From Desulfosarcina ovata subsp. ovata (GTDB taxonomy: Bacteria > Desulfobacterota > Desulfobacteria > Desulfobacterales > Desulfosarcinaceae): DNA of 64,000 nucleotides. A model generated the notes under the pieces. The model searched no databases. It was not told the DNA's origin and saw only the letters and a list, made by a program, of their open reading frames with translations. The stretch spans positions 2,604,001 through 2,668,000 of the forward strand of contig NZ_AP021879.1 of the NCBI RefSeq assembly GCF_009689005.1, written 5' to 3'. Position 1 is the stretch's first letter. The number at the start of each line of letters is the position of its first letter. This document shows positions 43,484-51,112 of this stretch, piece by piece. The translations under genes were made by a program, and so were the position numbers.

Positions 43484-44329
43484 ATGAAAACGAAAATAAA
43501 AATCGGCATATACGGCAAGGGCGGTATCGGAAAGTCCACCATTGCTTCAAATTTGTCCGCGGCGTTTTCAAAGGCCGGCCTCAGGGTATTGCATATCGGC
43601 TGTGATCCAAAGGCGGATTCGACCCGAAATTTGATGGGCGGGCGCATACCGACGGTTCTGGGAACGTTGCGCAACGGGGGCTATTCACTGACATTTTATA
43701 AAGAGAACGATTTTGTCTTTAACGGCTTCGATGGCGTGGCCTGTGTGGAAGCGGGCGGTCCGGAACCGGGTGTGGGCTGTGCAGGCAGGGGGATCATCAC
43801 AATGGTCGAGACCCTTGAGCAAATGGGCGTATTCAATAACGAATGGGATGTCACGGTTTATGATGTCCTGGGCGATGTTGTCTGTGGCGGTTTTGCCGTT
43901 CCGGTAAGAAAGGGATATGCGGAAAAAATCTATATCGTCACATCCGGCGAATTCATGCCGCTTTACGCGGCCAACAATATTTGCAACGGGATATCCAAAT
44001 TTGCAAAACGGGGCGGTGCAAAGCTCGGAGGCATTATTTATAATTGCAGGGGAGCAAAGGGCGATAGCAAGGAGGTGGTCTACGAGTTTGCGAAGGCCGT
44101 GGGCTCCGAGGTCATAGCGGATATTCCACGCAGCGATTTTATTTTAAAGGCGGAAACCGAGATGAAGACAGTAATTGAATCCTATCCGGATTCCGATATT
44201 GCACATGTTTTTCAAGATGCGGCACAAAAAATTATTGACGATGAAGGTGGAGAAGTGCCGCAGGTTCTGTCGGATGAACAAATGGAAACGATGTCAAAAC
44301 AAATTGCAACCAGTGTAATGAACTTGTAA
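43484..44329 (+). CDS. NifH-like iron protein (ATP-dependent reductase)
   Basis: This 281-residue NifH/BchL/CfbC-family protein has the P-loop GKGGIGKST at residues 11-19, switch [16 protein letters not shown], the 4Fe-4S ligands C99 (GVGCAGRGI) and C134 (GDVVCGGFA), and switch [12 protein letters not shown]. All functional residues are present. It should form a dimer that transfers electrons from a ferredoxin or flavodoxin to the component 1 pair encoded just upstream, with ATP hydrolysis. The gene order D-K-H differs from nif operons (H-D-K). GGTGG-type Arg for ADP-ribosylation is present as GCAGRG. A NifB-like gene follows 60 bases later. Confidence 0.92.
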   Translation: MKTKIKIGIYGKGGIGKSTIASNLSAAFSKAGLRVLHIGCDPKADSTRNLMGGRIPTVLGTLRNGGYSLTFYKENDFVFNGFDGVACVEAGGPEPGVGCAGRGIITMVETLEQMGVFNNEWDVTVYDVLGDVVCGGFAVPVRKGYAEKIYIVTSGEFMPLYAANNICNGISKFAKRGGAKLGGIIYNCRGAKGDSKEVVYEFAKAVGSEVIADIPRSDFILKAETEMKTVIESYPDSDIAHVFQDAAQKIIDDEGGEVPQVLSDEQMETMSKQIATSVMNL

Positions 44330-44392
44330 GCGCCGGCGTGGCAAAGCCAACATTGCATAGATAGTATCTCATCTGTCCAGGAGAAAGAATCG

Positions 44393-45205
44393 ATGTCTTT
44401 CCTGCACCCCTGTTTTGATCATAAGGCCCACTATGAAGTCCCCAGATTCCACCTGCCGGTCGCATTCAGGTGTAACGCGGCCTGCAGGTATTGCGGAACG
44501 AATACCGATCGTGAATTCATTCCCGGTGCAAGCAACAGGGTCATGTGCCCGGAGGAGGCGGTGGACTCCCTGGCAGCGATTCATCACCTCGCAAACGATG
44601 CGCAAGGCGTTGTTGGCATTTCAGGTCCCAAGGAACCCTTGGCCAATCCGGAGACCATCGAAACACTGACGCTTGTACGCGAAAAATATCCTCATGTGCT
44701 GAGATGCCTATGTACCAATGGGGTCAATCTTCCCATATACGCCAAAACGGTGCGACACCTGGCCGACAGCGTAACGGTTACCGTCAACGCGGTATCCCCA
44801 GAAAGCTGGGAGAAGATATACAAGCATATTGTTTATAAGGAAAAGGTGCTTACCGGCAGGGCCGGATTTGAGAGACATATCAACAATCAGATTGCGGGAA
44901 TAAAAATACTATCCCCCTTCGCCAAGGTGAAGATCAATACGGTCCTGGTTCCGGGGGTGAACGAAATGGAAATCAAGGAGATTGGAAGTCTTGGGAAGCG
45001 ATACGGTGCCGTGATTCATAACATCATGCCCCTGATACCGTTAAACGGCTACGGAAGATTTCCCACGCAAATGGAGCTTCAAAACGCCCGCGACAGGACG
45101 CCGCTGCCGACATTTCTTTTATGCAAACAGTGCCGCGCGGACGCCTGTGGCATCCCCGGAAACCAAGAAAGCGCCGCCGAGCTTTACAGGAAAAATCTCG
45201 GATGA
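44393..45205 (+). CDS. NifB-like radical SAM protein (stand-alone core)
   Basis: This 270-residue radical SAM protein has the NifB-specific start HPCFDHKAHYEVPRFHLPVA, the cluster motif C27-x3-C31-x2-C34 (CNAACRYC), ISGPKEPLANPETIETL and the C-terminal NifB signature CKQCRADACG. NifB fuses two 4Fe-4S clusters and a SAM-derived carbon into the 8Fe-9S-C precursor of nitrogenase cofactors. This one lacks the NifX-like domain found in some NifB proteins. Its place directly after the NifDKH-like genes suggests that the system builds its own complex Fe-S cofactor, which the chlorophyll and F430 nitrogenase-like enzymes do not have. A good AGGAG site precedes the ATG. Confidence 0.85.
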   Translation: MSFLHPCFDHKAHYEVPRFHLPVAFRCNAACRYCGTNTDREFIPGASNRVMCPEEAVDSLAAIHHLANDAQGVVGISGPKEPLANPETIETLTLVREKYPHVLRCLCTNGVNLPIYAKTVRHLADSVTVTVNAVSPESWEKIYKHIVYKEKVLTGRAGFERHINNQIAGIKILSPFAKVKINTVLVPGVNEMEIKEIGSLGKRYGAVIHNIMPLIPLNGYGRFPTQMELQNARDRTPLPTFLLCKQCRADACGIPGNQESAAELYRKNLG

Positions 45206-45246
45206 ACAGGACCGACGGCTAAACCTTACGCGAAAATAGGTGATAG

Positions 45247-45786
45247 ATGAAAACATTGATTATCTGCGCATCCCGTTATGGATCTACGATGGAAATCGGT
45301 CGATGGATCACCGAACGTCTGCCATGGAACGATGTGGCGCTTTTTCATGTTAAGGAGGCGCCTGAACCGGATGGATACGATTTTATTTTCCTAGGCGGCG
45401 GTGTTTACAACGAACAGGTTGACAAGGCGCTTGTCCAATATGCCGAAACCCACCTGACCGCACTGGAAAAGAAAAAAATAGCACTCTTCGCGGTTTGTAT
45501 GGATACCCGTGGGGTTTATATGAAAGGCCGGTTCTGGGGTGGCTGGCTTTACCTGAGTCCGCTTCTGGAGGCCCTGGAAAACATCACTCCCATTTACGCC
45601 GATATCCTGCATGGAGAAATCAACCCAAAGAATTTATCGGAAAAAGACCGCGCTTTGCTCATGCATTTTTACACCAAAATCCTCAAGCGTGACGTGGATG
45701 ATGTGCCTTATCGTACACTGATGAACAAGGCCGAAGTCTGGGAGTTTGTAGAAAAAACCATGGTCCGCATGAAAGGGAGCTATTGA
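45247..45786 (+). CDS. HemG-like flavodoxin-domain protein
   Basis: This 179-residue flavodoxin-fold protein begins KTLIICASRYGSTMEIGRWI, with the FMN phosphate loop ASRYGST, and contains FIFLGGGVYNEQVDKALV and ALFAVCMDTRGVYMKGRF. It resembles HemG-type flavodoxins (menaquinone-dependent protoporphyrinogen oxidase) and their flavodoxin relatives. At the end of the nitrogenase-like run it could be the electron carrier for the NifH-like protein, or act on a porphyrinogen. A damaged hutW copy starts eight bases after its stop, again linking the cluster to tetrapyrroles. Confidence 0.78.
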   Translation: MKTLIICASRYGSTMEIGRWITERLPWNDVALFHVKEAPEPDGYDFIFLGGGVYNEQVDKALVQYAETHLTALEKKKIALFAVCMDTRGVYMKGRFWGGWLYLSPLLEALENITPIYADILHGEINPKNLSEKDRALLMHFYTKILKRDVDDVPYRTLMNKAEVWEFVEKTMVRMKGSY

Positions 45787-45793
45787 TTCCGAA

Positions 45794-46415
45794 ATGGACT
45801 GGACACCGGAAGCAAACATCGCCATGGAAAAAGTGCCGACCTTCGTACGCAAAATGGCCCGCAAATCCGTGGACGCCTACGCCAGAAAAAAAAGGAATGG
45901 GCACCGTTCAGCAGGTGCGCCGAAACGTAATGGGCCGCTCCGATCGGGAAGAAACCGCTGCTCCAGACGGCCCTTCCGAATTCAATATGGGTATGAACCG
46001 TCGGCAAACCATGCATCTGAGCGATAACCGGCATTTTTTTGAAAATGAAGCCAACTACCCGCTGCATGAGGCTTTTGACCGAAAGATCTCCGTGCATGCC
46101 ATGCCCCGCAACAAGGTAATCCCTCCCGAAAACCTTCTGCAGTGCTGGAATGAGGTGATGTCCGCGGATCATTCCGGGCAGCCCCTGCGCACCATTTATA
46201 TCCATATCCCTTTCTGCAAGGGACACTGTCTTTTCTGTGGATTTTATCAAAACCGGTATAAACCGGAAACAGCCGAGCAATATGTCGATGCCTTGTTAAA
46301 GGAGATGGCCGATCAGGTTGAACTGGGATATTGTGATTTCAGTCACCTTTCATCAAGGTATGCGACAGACCTGTCCGCCATAGCCGGAAAGGTTATATGG
46401 GTAACATCCATATAA
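45794..46415 (+). pseudogene. Second HutW gene, frameshifted and internally deleted
   Basis: The start MDWTPEANIAMEKVPTFVRK matches the PCP_red-like N-terminus of the intact HutW at 2.5 kb. At a run of eight A near 45885 the frame shifts, and the similarity continues in the other frame (KGMGTVQQVRRNVMG, NMGMNRRQTMHLSD, RTIYIHIPFCKGHCLFCGF with the CxxxCxxC cluster motif). After VDALLKEMADQ the sequence jumps to the C-terminal region (ELGYCDFSHLSSRYATDLSA), missing about 280 residues, and it ends early at the border of the AT-rich block. With two lesions it cannot encode a full enzyme. Confidence 0.88.
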
Positions 46416-47008
46416 AATAGGTGACGCTGACCTTCTTTTTGCGTTTCTATTCTCGTTTCAAGCATCTTTTTGTATCAGATTAATATGTTTATTATTGAAA
46501 TTGAAATAATGCCAAACAAACTATCAGACTCCCATTTTTATTCTTGAGTATTTTAATATTTTTCTTGACTTTATTCTCGTTATTATTATAACTTATCTTT
46601 GCTTAAGTTCGAAGATTATGAGTAAAATGAATTTACTTACGAATTTATGCATCAGACTCATCAATAGAGTGCCGCCCCATCTTATCAGCTAAAAATTTTT
46701 TAGTAATTCTCAGTTAGATAAAATCATATTTAAAATGACTATGAAGGTCTTTTCCATTTGTAATTTTAATGGGTAGCCTTATGGTTTTTATAAGGATATT
46801 TCCATATAAAAAAGGCCATAAAACTTTTTCTTCTTTCTGGCCATCTTTTATTTACTCAAAGTTTAACCTATCTCTTTGTCTTACCAAAATAGAAAGGGTA
46901 GATAGAATATAATGATAAAATTATTCATGTAAATATCATTTGGATTTGTAATATTATTATTAATAAGTGGCATATTATAAGCTTAAATCTATTGAAAAGG
47001 AAAATATC
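46416..47008. other. AT-rich gap before TonB receptor 2
   Basis: About 590 bases of strongly AT-rich sequence hold no gene I can support. The base composition changes sharply right after the hutW pseudogene and continues through the two following genes. A weak GGCCA/TGGCC hairpin near 46813-46850 is visible. This block probably contains the promoter of receptor 2, but many AT-rich -10-like sequences prevent a specific call. Confidence 0.55.
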
Positions 47009-49285
47009 ATGCTACAGCTTAAGTTGACAGTCACGTTGCTATTATTTCTTTCTTTCAGTTGTGCGGGTTGGGCTCAAGATAACAGCGAAGTTAATAAAAC
47101 CAAAAAGGATGTTAGAAAATTAGAAGATATAGTTGTATCGGAGATAAAAAATGAACTGGAAAATAAAGAAACAGGTTTTGCAATTAAGTTGAATGAAGAA
47201 GATCTTGAAAAAAAACAAATAATAGATACGTCTGATGTTTTGAGATATTTACCGTCTATAGATGCCAGAAAATACAATGTTGGAGGAAAATCAAGGGTTA
47301 TTATTAGAGGATTGGGAAGAGGAGGAAGAACGATAACCGTATCGGATGGGATGTCATTAACGGATTTAACTTCTTCATATAGCGATGTAATGTGGAATCA
47401 AATAGCACCTGATGAAATCGAAAATGTCGAAGTCATATATGGTCCATTTTCTGCGCTTTATCCGGGAAACGCAATCGGTGGAGCGGTCTCGATAACAACT
47501 AAACAACCTGAAGAAAAATTTGCTAGCATTAGGACAGGATACGGGTTTCAGAATTATAAAGATTATGGTTATGATGAGACTTTGCCATACTATAAAGCAA
47601 ATTTTCAGTTTGGTGATAGATTTAAAAAATTTAGCTTCTTAGGAATGATGAACGTTATAGATATTGATGCATTGCCTTATAGTTTTAGCATGAAAACAGT
47701 CGATAGTGATACTAGCGGCGACGGCGTTCCTGTTACTGGCTGGATGCAAGACGATGATCCTCAGACGGGCAATCCCCGTTACATATTTGGAGATCAGGGA
47801 ACAAGAGAAGAAATTGAAATGCTCGGAAAAATAAAAGTAGGATATGATTTAGATGATGTTTCAACGATTTCTGCTGAATTTCGGCACTGGAGGCGAAATT
47901 TAGACAGCAATGATCCTCATACATATCTAAGGGATAGTAATGGAAATGAAGTTTGGAGCGGCAAGGTTGAAATTAATGGGTTAGTGTATTCACCAACATA
48001 TTACGGATGTCAGGAACAGGAATATGAAGGAAATGTTTATCAAATCGTATACAAAAGAGATCCTAAAGAGGCACTAAAGACACAATTTGTTTTAGGTTAT
48101 GTAGATAATTATAAATACAAAAGTAGAAGCTCTTCCAATTCATATCCAATTGCATCACATGGTGGATCAGGAACACTAACAGATACGGACAATGGATGGT
48201 ATAATGTCGAATGGAATGCATCGTATAATTTTAGCAAATCCCACGATGTAAAAGGCGGCATTCACTACGATAACTATTTTATCGATAGTGATACATGGAC
48301 TATTTCCGATTGGAAAGATGAAGATAGCATTCAAGCGTATTCAAAAGGTTCAGCCGGAAAAACTCAAACATGTGCGATATACCTACAAGACGATTGGACA
48401 TTGACGGATAAATGGTCGATATATTTCGGTGGACGTTATGAGTGGTGGAAATCCTATGATGGAAGTATTTCAGGAATCGATAGCGAGAGCAATAAAATAA
48501 CTGAAAATATAGATTCAAGAAACGAAGATTATTTTTCACCCAAATTTGCAGTAACATACCAACCGTTCGATAAATGGAGTTTTCGTTTGTCATTGGCTCA
48601 GGCATATAAATTCCCGACAACATATGAGTTATTTTATGGATCAATGGATTCAAGTACTGGAATGGCTATAAAAACAAATCCGGATCTTAAAGTCGAAAAA
48701 ACATTTGCCAAAGATTTCACAATTAAAAGAATTATAAGTAATGGTGAAATTAGATTGAGTGTATTCGAAAATGATATTGATGATTACATCTGGCGACAAT
48801 CTAACATATATACCAACACAAGCTATTATCAAAACATTGAACAAGTAAGAATAAGAGGCGTTGAATTAGATGTCAGAAAAAAAATTGGAAAATATTTAGA
48901 TCCTGGATTTAATATAACCTATATGGATCCAAAAATTGTTAAAAATAGTGGATATCCGGATTCCGAAGGAAAACTGATTCCACGAGTTGCGGAATGGACA
49001 GGTAATGCTTACGTGAATTTTACAACTCCGATAGAGAATCTTTCAGGGCTTGTCGCAGCAAAATACAGCAGTTATCCATATAGGCAGATGGATAACAGTG
49101 ATTTGCGCAACGATGGTTTTGGAACAGATGAAGGGTATCTTATTTTTGATGCAAAATTATCTTACGGATTTTTAAATCATTGGACTGCATCACTATCTGT
49201 AGATAATATAACAGATGAACTTGTTCATAGGTATCATCCATTTAGTGGTAGAATGTTTTCACTGGAAATAAAGTGGGAGTACTAA
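47009..49285 (+). CDS. TonB-dependent outer-membrane receptor 2 (AT-rich paralogue)
   Basis: This 758-residue close relative of receptor 1 keeps the same segments in the same order: KLEDIVVSEIKN as TonB box, DVLRYLPSIDA, RVIIRGLGRGGRTITVSDG, IENVEVIYGPFSALYPGN and a barrel ending SLEIKWEY. The ATG at 47009 gives a good signal peptide (TVTLLLFLSFSCAGWAQ) and follows AAAAGGA; an in-frame GTG upstream is less likely. Codon use is strongly A/T-ending, unlike receptor 1 and all other neighbours, which suggests acquisition from a low-GC relative. A shortened TPR gene follows, as at the first receptor locus. Intact and probably functional. Confidence 0.9.
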   Translation: MLQLKLTVTLLLFLSFSCAGWAQDNSEVNKTKKDVRKLEDIVVSEIKNELENKETGFAIKLNEEDLEKKQIIDTSDVLRYLPSIDARKYNVGGKSRVIIRGLGRGGRTITVSDGMSLTDLTSSYSDVMWNQIAPDEIENVEVIYGPFSALYPGNAIGGAVSITTKQPEEKFASIRTGYGFQNYKDYGYDETLPYYKANFQFGDRFKKFSFLGMMNVIDIDALPYSFSMKTVDSDTSGDGVPVTGWMQDDDPQTGNPRYIFGDQGTREEIEMLGKIKVGYDLDDVSTISAEFRHWRRNLDSNDPHTYLRDSNGNEVWSGKVEINGLVYSPTYYGCQEQEYEGNVYQIVYKRDPKEALKTQFVLGYVDNYKYKSRSSSNSYPIASHGGSGTLTDTDNGWYNVEWNASYNFSKSHDVKGGIHYDNYFIDSDTWTISDWKDEDSIQAYSKGSAGKTQTCAIYLQDDWTLTDKWSIYFGGRYEWWKSYDGSISGIDSESNKITENIDSRNEDYFSPKFAVTYQPFDKWSFRLSLAQAYKFPTTYELFYGSMDSSTGMAIKTNPDLKVEKTFAKDFTIKRIISNGEIRLSVFENDIDDYIWRQSNIYTNTSYYQNIEQVRIRGVELDVRKKIGKYLDPGFNITYMDPKIVKNSGYPDSEGKLIPRVAEWTGNAYVNFTTPIENLSGLVAAKYSSYPYRQMDNSDLRNDGFGTDEGYLIFDAKLSYGFLNHWTASLSVDNITDELVHRYHPFSGRMFSLEIKWEY

Positions 49286-49298
49286 ACCTAAAAAACAA

Positions 49299-49985
49299 GT
49301 GATGCTTATGAATATAAAAATTAAACGCTATATTTTTTCTTCTAATGCTGCTCTATCGTATCAAAATAAAAAAATAAATTTAATAAAAACAGATGAAAAA
49401 TATAAAGAATATCAATATATAGGTTCAAATTATTTTATTCGGGGAAAAATTCTTTTTTTGTTAGGAAGATATGAAGAAGCCAAGGAAGATTTAAATCTTT
49501 CCCTATCCACCGGAAGCCCAGAAGGTCATGGATATAGTCTCGCAAAAGTTCATAGGTATTTAGGGAAAATATATTCCAAAACAAATGAAAAAGAAACAGC
49601 TGAAATTGAATTTGAAAAGGCAATTTCATTATACACCAAAATGTGTGAATCAAGGATCGATGATATCTCATCAGAAGGATTTAATGGCAGGGGAAAATGC
49701 TATTACAATTTGGGCTTATATGAAAAAACGCAATCAGATTTCATGAAAGTTATCGCTATCAATGAGCATATTTACCCCGATGCTTGTTCTAGAACATATT
49801 CCTTGGCAACTAAAAATATGGGATTAACACTATGGAAAAAAGGCGACAAAAAAAATGCCATTAATTATTTAAGAAAGGCCATAAAACTGTTTTATGAACG
49901 TAAAGAAAGCTATTACGCTAGAGAAATTGAAAATGCCATTACGAATGAAAATCCTGAAGACATTTTAGTTTTATTTGTTTCATAA
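49299..49985 (+). CDS. Short TPR protein, C-terminal half of the receptor-linked TPR family
   Basis: This 228-residue, AT-rich protein aligns with the last part (from about residue 280) of the 494-residue TPR protein at 33.2 kb: GSPEGHGYSLAKVHRYLGKIY matches GSAEGHGYSITEVHRYLGKTY, and GFNGRGKCYYNLGLYEKTQS matches GYTGRGACWIDLEEYENAIS. The membrane anchor and first repeats are missing, so it is either a natural short form or a 5'-truncated remnant. Several starts are possible (GTG 49299, ATG 49302, ATG 49308), none with a clear ribosome site, which favours a truncated gene. It follows receptor 2 by 13 bases. Confidence 0.65.
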   Translation: MMLMNIKIKRYIFSSNAALSYQNKKINLIKTDEKYKEYQYIGSNYFIRGKILFLLGRYEEAKEDLNLSLSTGSPEGHGYSLAKVHRYLGKIYSKTNEKETAEIEFEKAISLYTKMCESRIDDISSEGFNGRGKCYYNLGLYEKTQSDFMKVIAINEHIYPDACSRTYSLATKNMGLTLWKKGDKKNAINYLRKAIKLFYERKESYYAREIENAITNENPEDILVLFVS

Positions 49986-50022
49986 AAATTGTGGCGCAAA
50001 TGATATTTAACAATTTCCATCA

Positions 50023-50041
50023 CCCCCTTGACGCAAGGGGG
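50023..50041. repeat. Short perfect hairpin at the right edge of the AT-rich block
   Basis: CCCCCTTG, three bases, CAAGGGGG. It lies 38 bases after the short TPR gene, where base composition returns to that of the rest of the window, and may be a terminator core without a T-run. Confidence 0.5.
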
Positions 50042-50114
50042 AACAAACGGAATTACCGCGCCGGAAGGACATTTCTGGTTAAAACGGATCGGCTTCTGCC
50101 AACCGAATACTGAT

Positions 50115-50900
50115 ATGCGATTAAAGAAAACATTATTATTTTCACTATGGTTTCTCTTTTTTTTGACCTTTACAGCGGAACTCGTGAAGATCGTCCTGGA
50201 TCTCGACCCTAATGCAGGCCATAAGCCGCTGGGCATGGCGCATCTATTTTTCTGGTCGTGTCTATTGCTCATCGAACTGGCGATGGCAGGCCTGTCCGTT
50301 TATTTTTTCATCACCCACCCAAAGCGCAGAATTCGGCTTGCTGTGCTTTCCCTTTGCCATTTCACGGTAATACTGGCCTTGCCGATGATTTTCAACAACT
50401 GGAGTTGGACCTGCCTGCTTTATCCCTGGCCTCACTCCCTCCAAAGCTTCGACCCTGCTACACCGCGGTCGGCAATGGTAATCAGCCTTTTCATCGGTTT
50501 TCTGTTCGTTCCATTTGTATCTTATTGGTGGGGGGCCCGGCTATTTTGCGGTTATTTGTGCCCTCACGGTGCTTTCTTTTCCGAAACCTATGGAAGACTC
50601 TTCTCCCGCCGCCCGGGCAAATTTCTCAAACTCGGTCGTATCATTCCACCGTTTTATCTGGCGCTGATGGCGGCTGCGCTTATCGCTTTTATCTGTGTGC
50701 CTGACATCATTGAACCCATGCGCACAGCCCAAAAGCTGCTGTATTTTATTACAGCGGAATTCTTCTATTTCGTCATCGGCATTCCCTTGCTGGGCGGACG
50801 TTCATACTGCGTATTAATTTGCCCCATGGGATATTTTATCAGACAAATACGGGCATTCAAACGGTGGAGAGACAGATTAAAATCGTTTAATGATGATTAA
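50115..50900 (+). CDS. NapH-like membrane protein without ferredoxin domain
   Basis: This 261-residue protein with about six transmembrane helices has two Cys pairs at the membrane edge (FCGYLCPHGAFF and YCVLICPMGYF), the NapH/NosR hallmark also seen in the 35.7 kb protein. It stops after the second pair, without the C-terminal 2x4Fe-4S domain. The ATG at 50115 begins a natural MRLKKTLLFSLWFLFF signal-anchor; an in-frame TTG upstream at 50028 lies in a hairpin. It overlaps the next (broken) ABC gene by 11 bases. A quinol-linked electron-transfer role is inferred from the family. Confidence 0.75.
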   Translation: MRLKKTLLFSLWFLFFLTFTAELVKIVLDLDPNAGHKPLGMAHLFFWSCLLLIELAMAGLSVYFFITHPKRRIRLAVLSLCHFTVILALPMIFNNWSWTCLLYPWPHSLQSFDPATPRSAMVISLFIGFLFVPFVSYWWGARLFCGYLCPHGAFFSETYGRLFSRRPGKFLKLGRIIPPFYLALMAAALIAFICVPDIIEPMRTAQKLLYFITAEFFYFVIGIPLLGGRSYCVLICPMGYFIRQIRAFKRWRDRLKSFNDD

Positions 50901-51099
50901 AAAAACACTGGCGGACAAAAGGCAATTTGGCCTAATTCCCCAGCACGTGAACCTGAACAGCGAGTTGACCGTGTGTGGGAATTTGCGCGCCAACGGCCTG
51001 TTGCCCCACATTCCACGCGAATACATCAAACCGCGCATCGATGAACTGCGGGGCTATATCGAGTTAGAGGAGAAACGCGATACCCTGGTCAAAAATTGA
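50890..51099 (+). pseudogene. ABC exporter ATPase remnant
   Basis: A 69-codon open frame resembles only the stretch between the Q-loop and signature of DrrA-type ATPases (FGLIPQHVNLNSELTVCGNL, then ANGLLPHIPREYI and IDELRGYIELEEK). The Walker A, signature and Walker B motifs are all absent. It is a leftover of a second ATPase like the one at 5.9 kb. The frame stops where the sequence meets the convergent - strand gene. Confidence 0.75.
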
Positions 51100-51112
51100 C
51101 GATGGTCCGTCA

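Noticed and set aside
40742..44329. A standard nitrogen-fixing nifDKH operon
   Set aside because: The order is D-K-H, the subunits are short, the NifD cofactor His is not seen, and nifE, nifN and other nif genes are absent from the window.
40742..44329. Chlorophyll-type BchNBL/BchYZX or CfbCD reductase
   Set aside because: Both subunits keep three cluster cysteines each and a NifB-like gene is present, which these enzymes do not have; CfbD is also a single-subunit partner.
45794..46415. Programmed frameshift at the A-run in the second hutW
   Set aside because: The same gene also lacks about 280 internal residues including most of the catalytic barrel, so decay is the simpler explanation.
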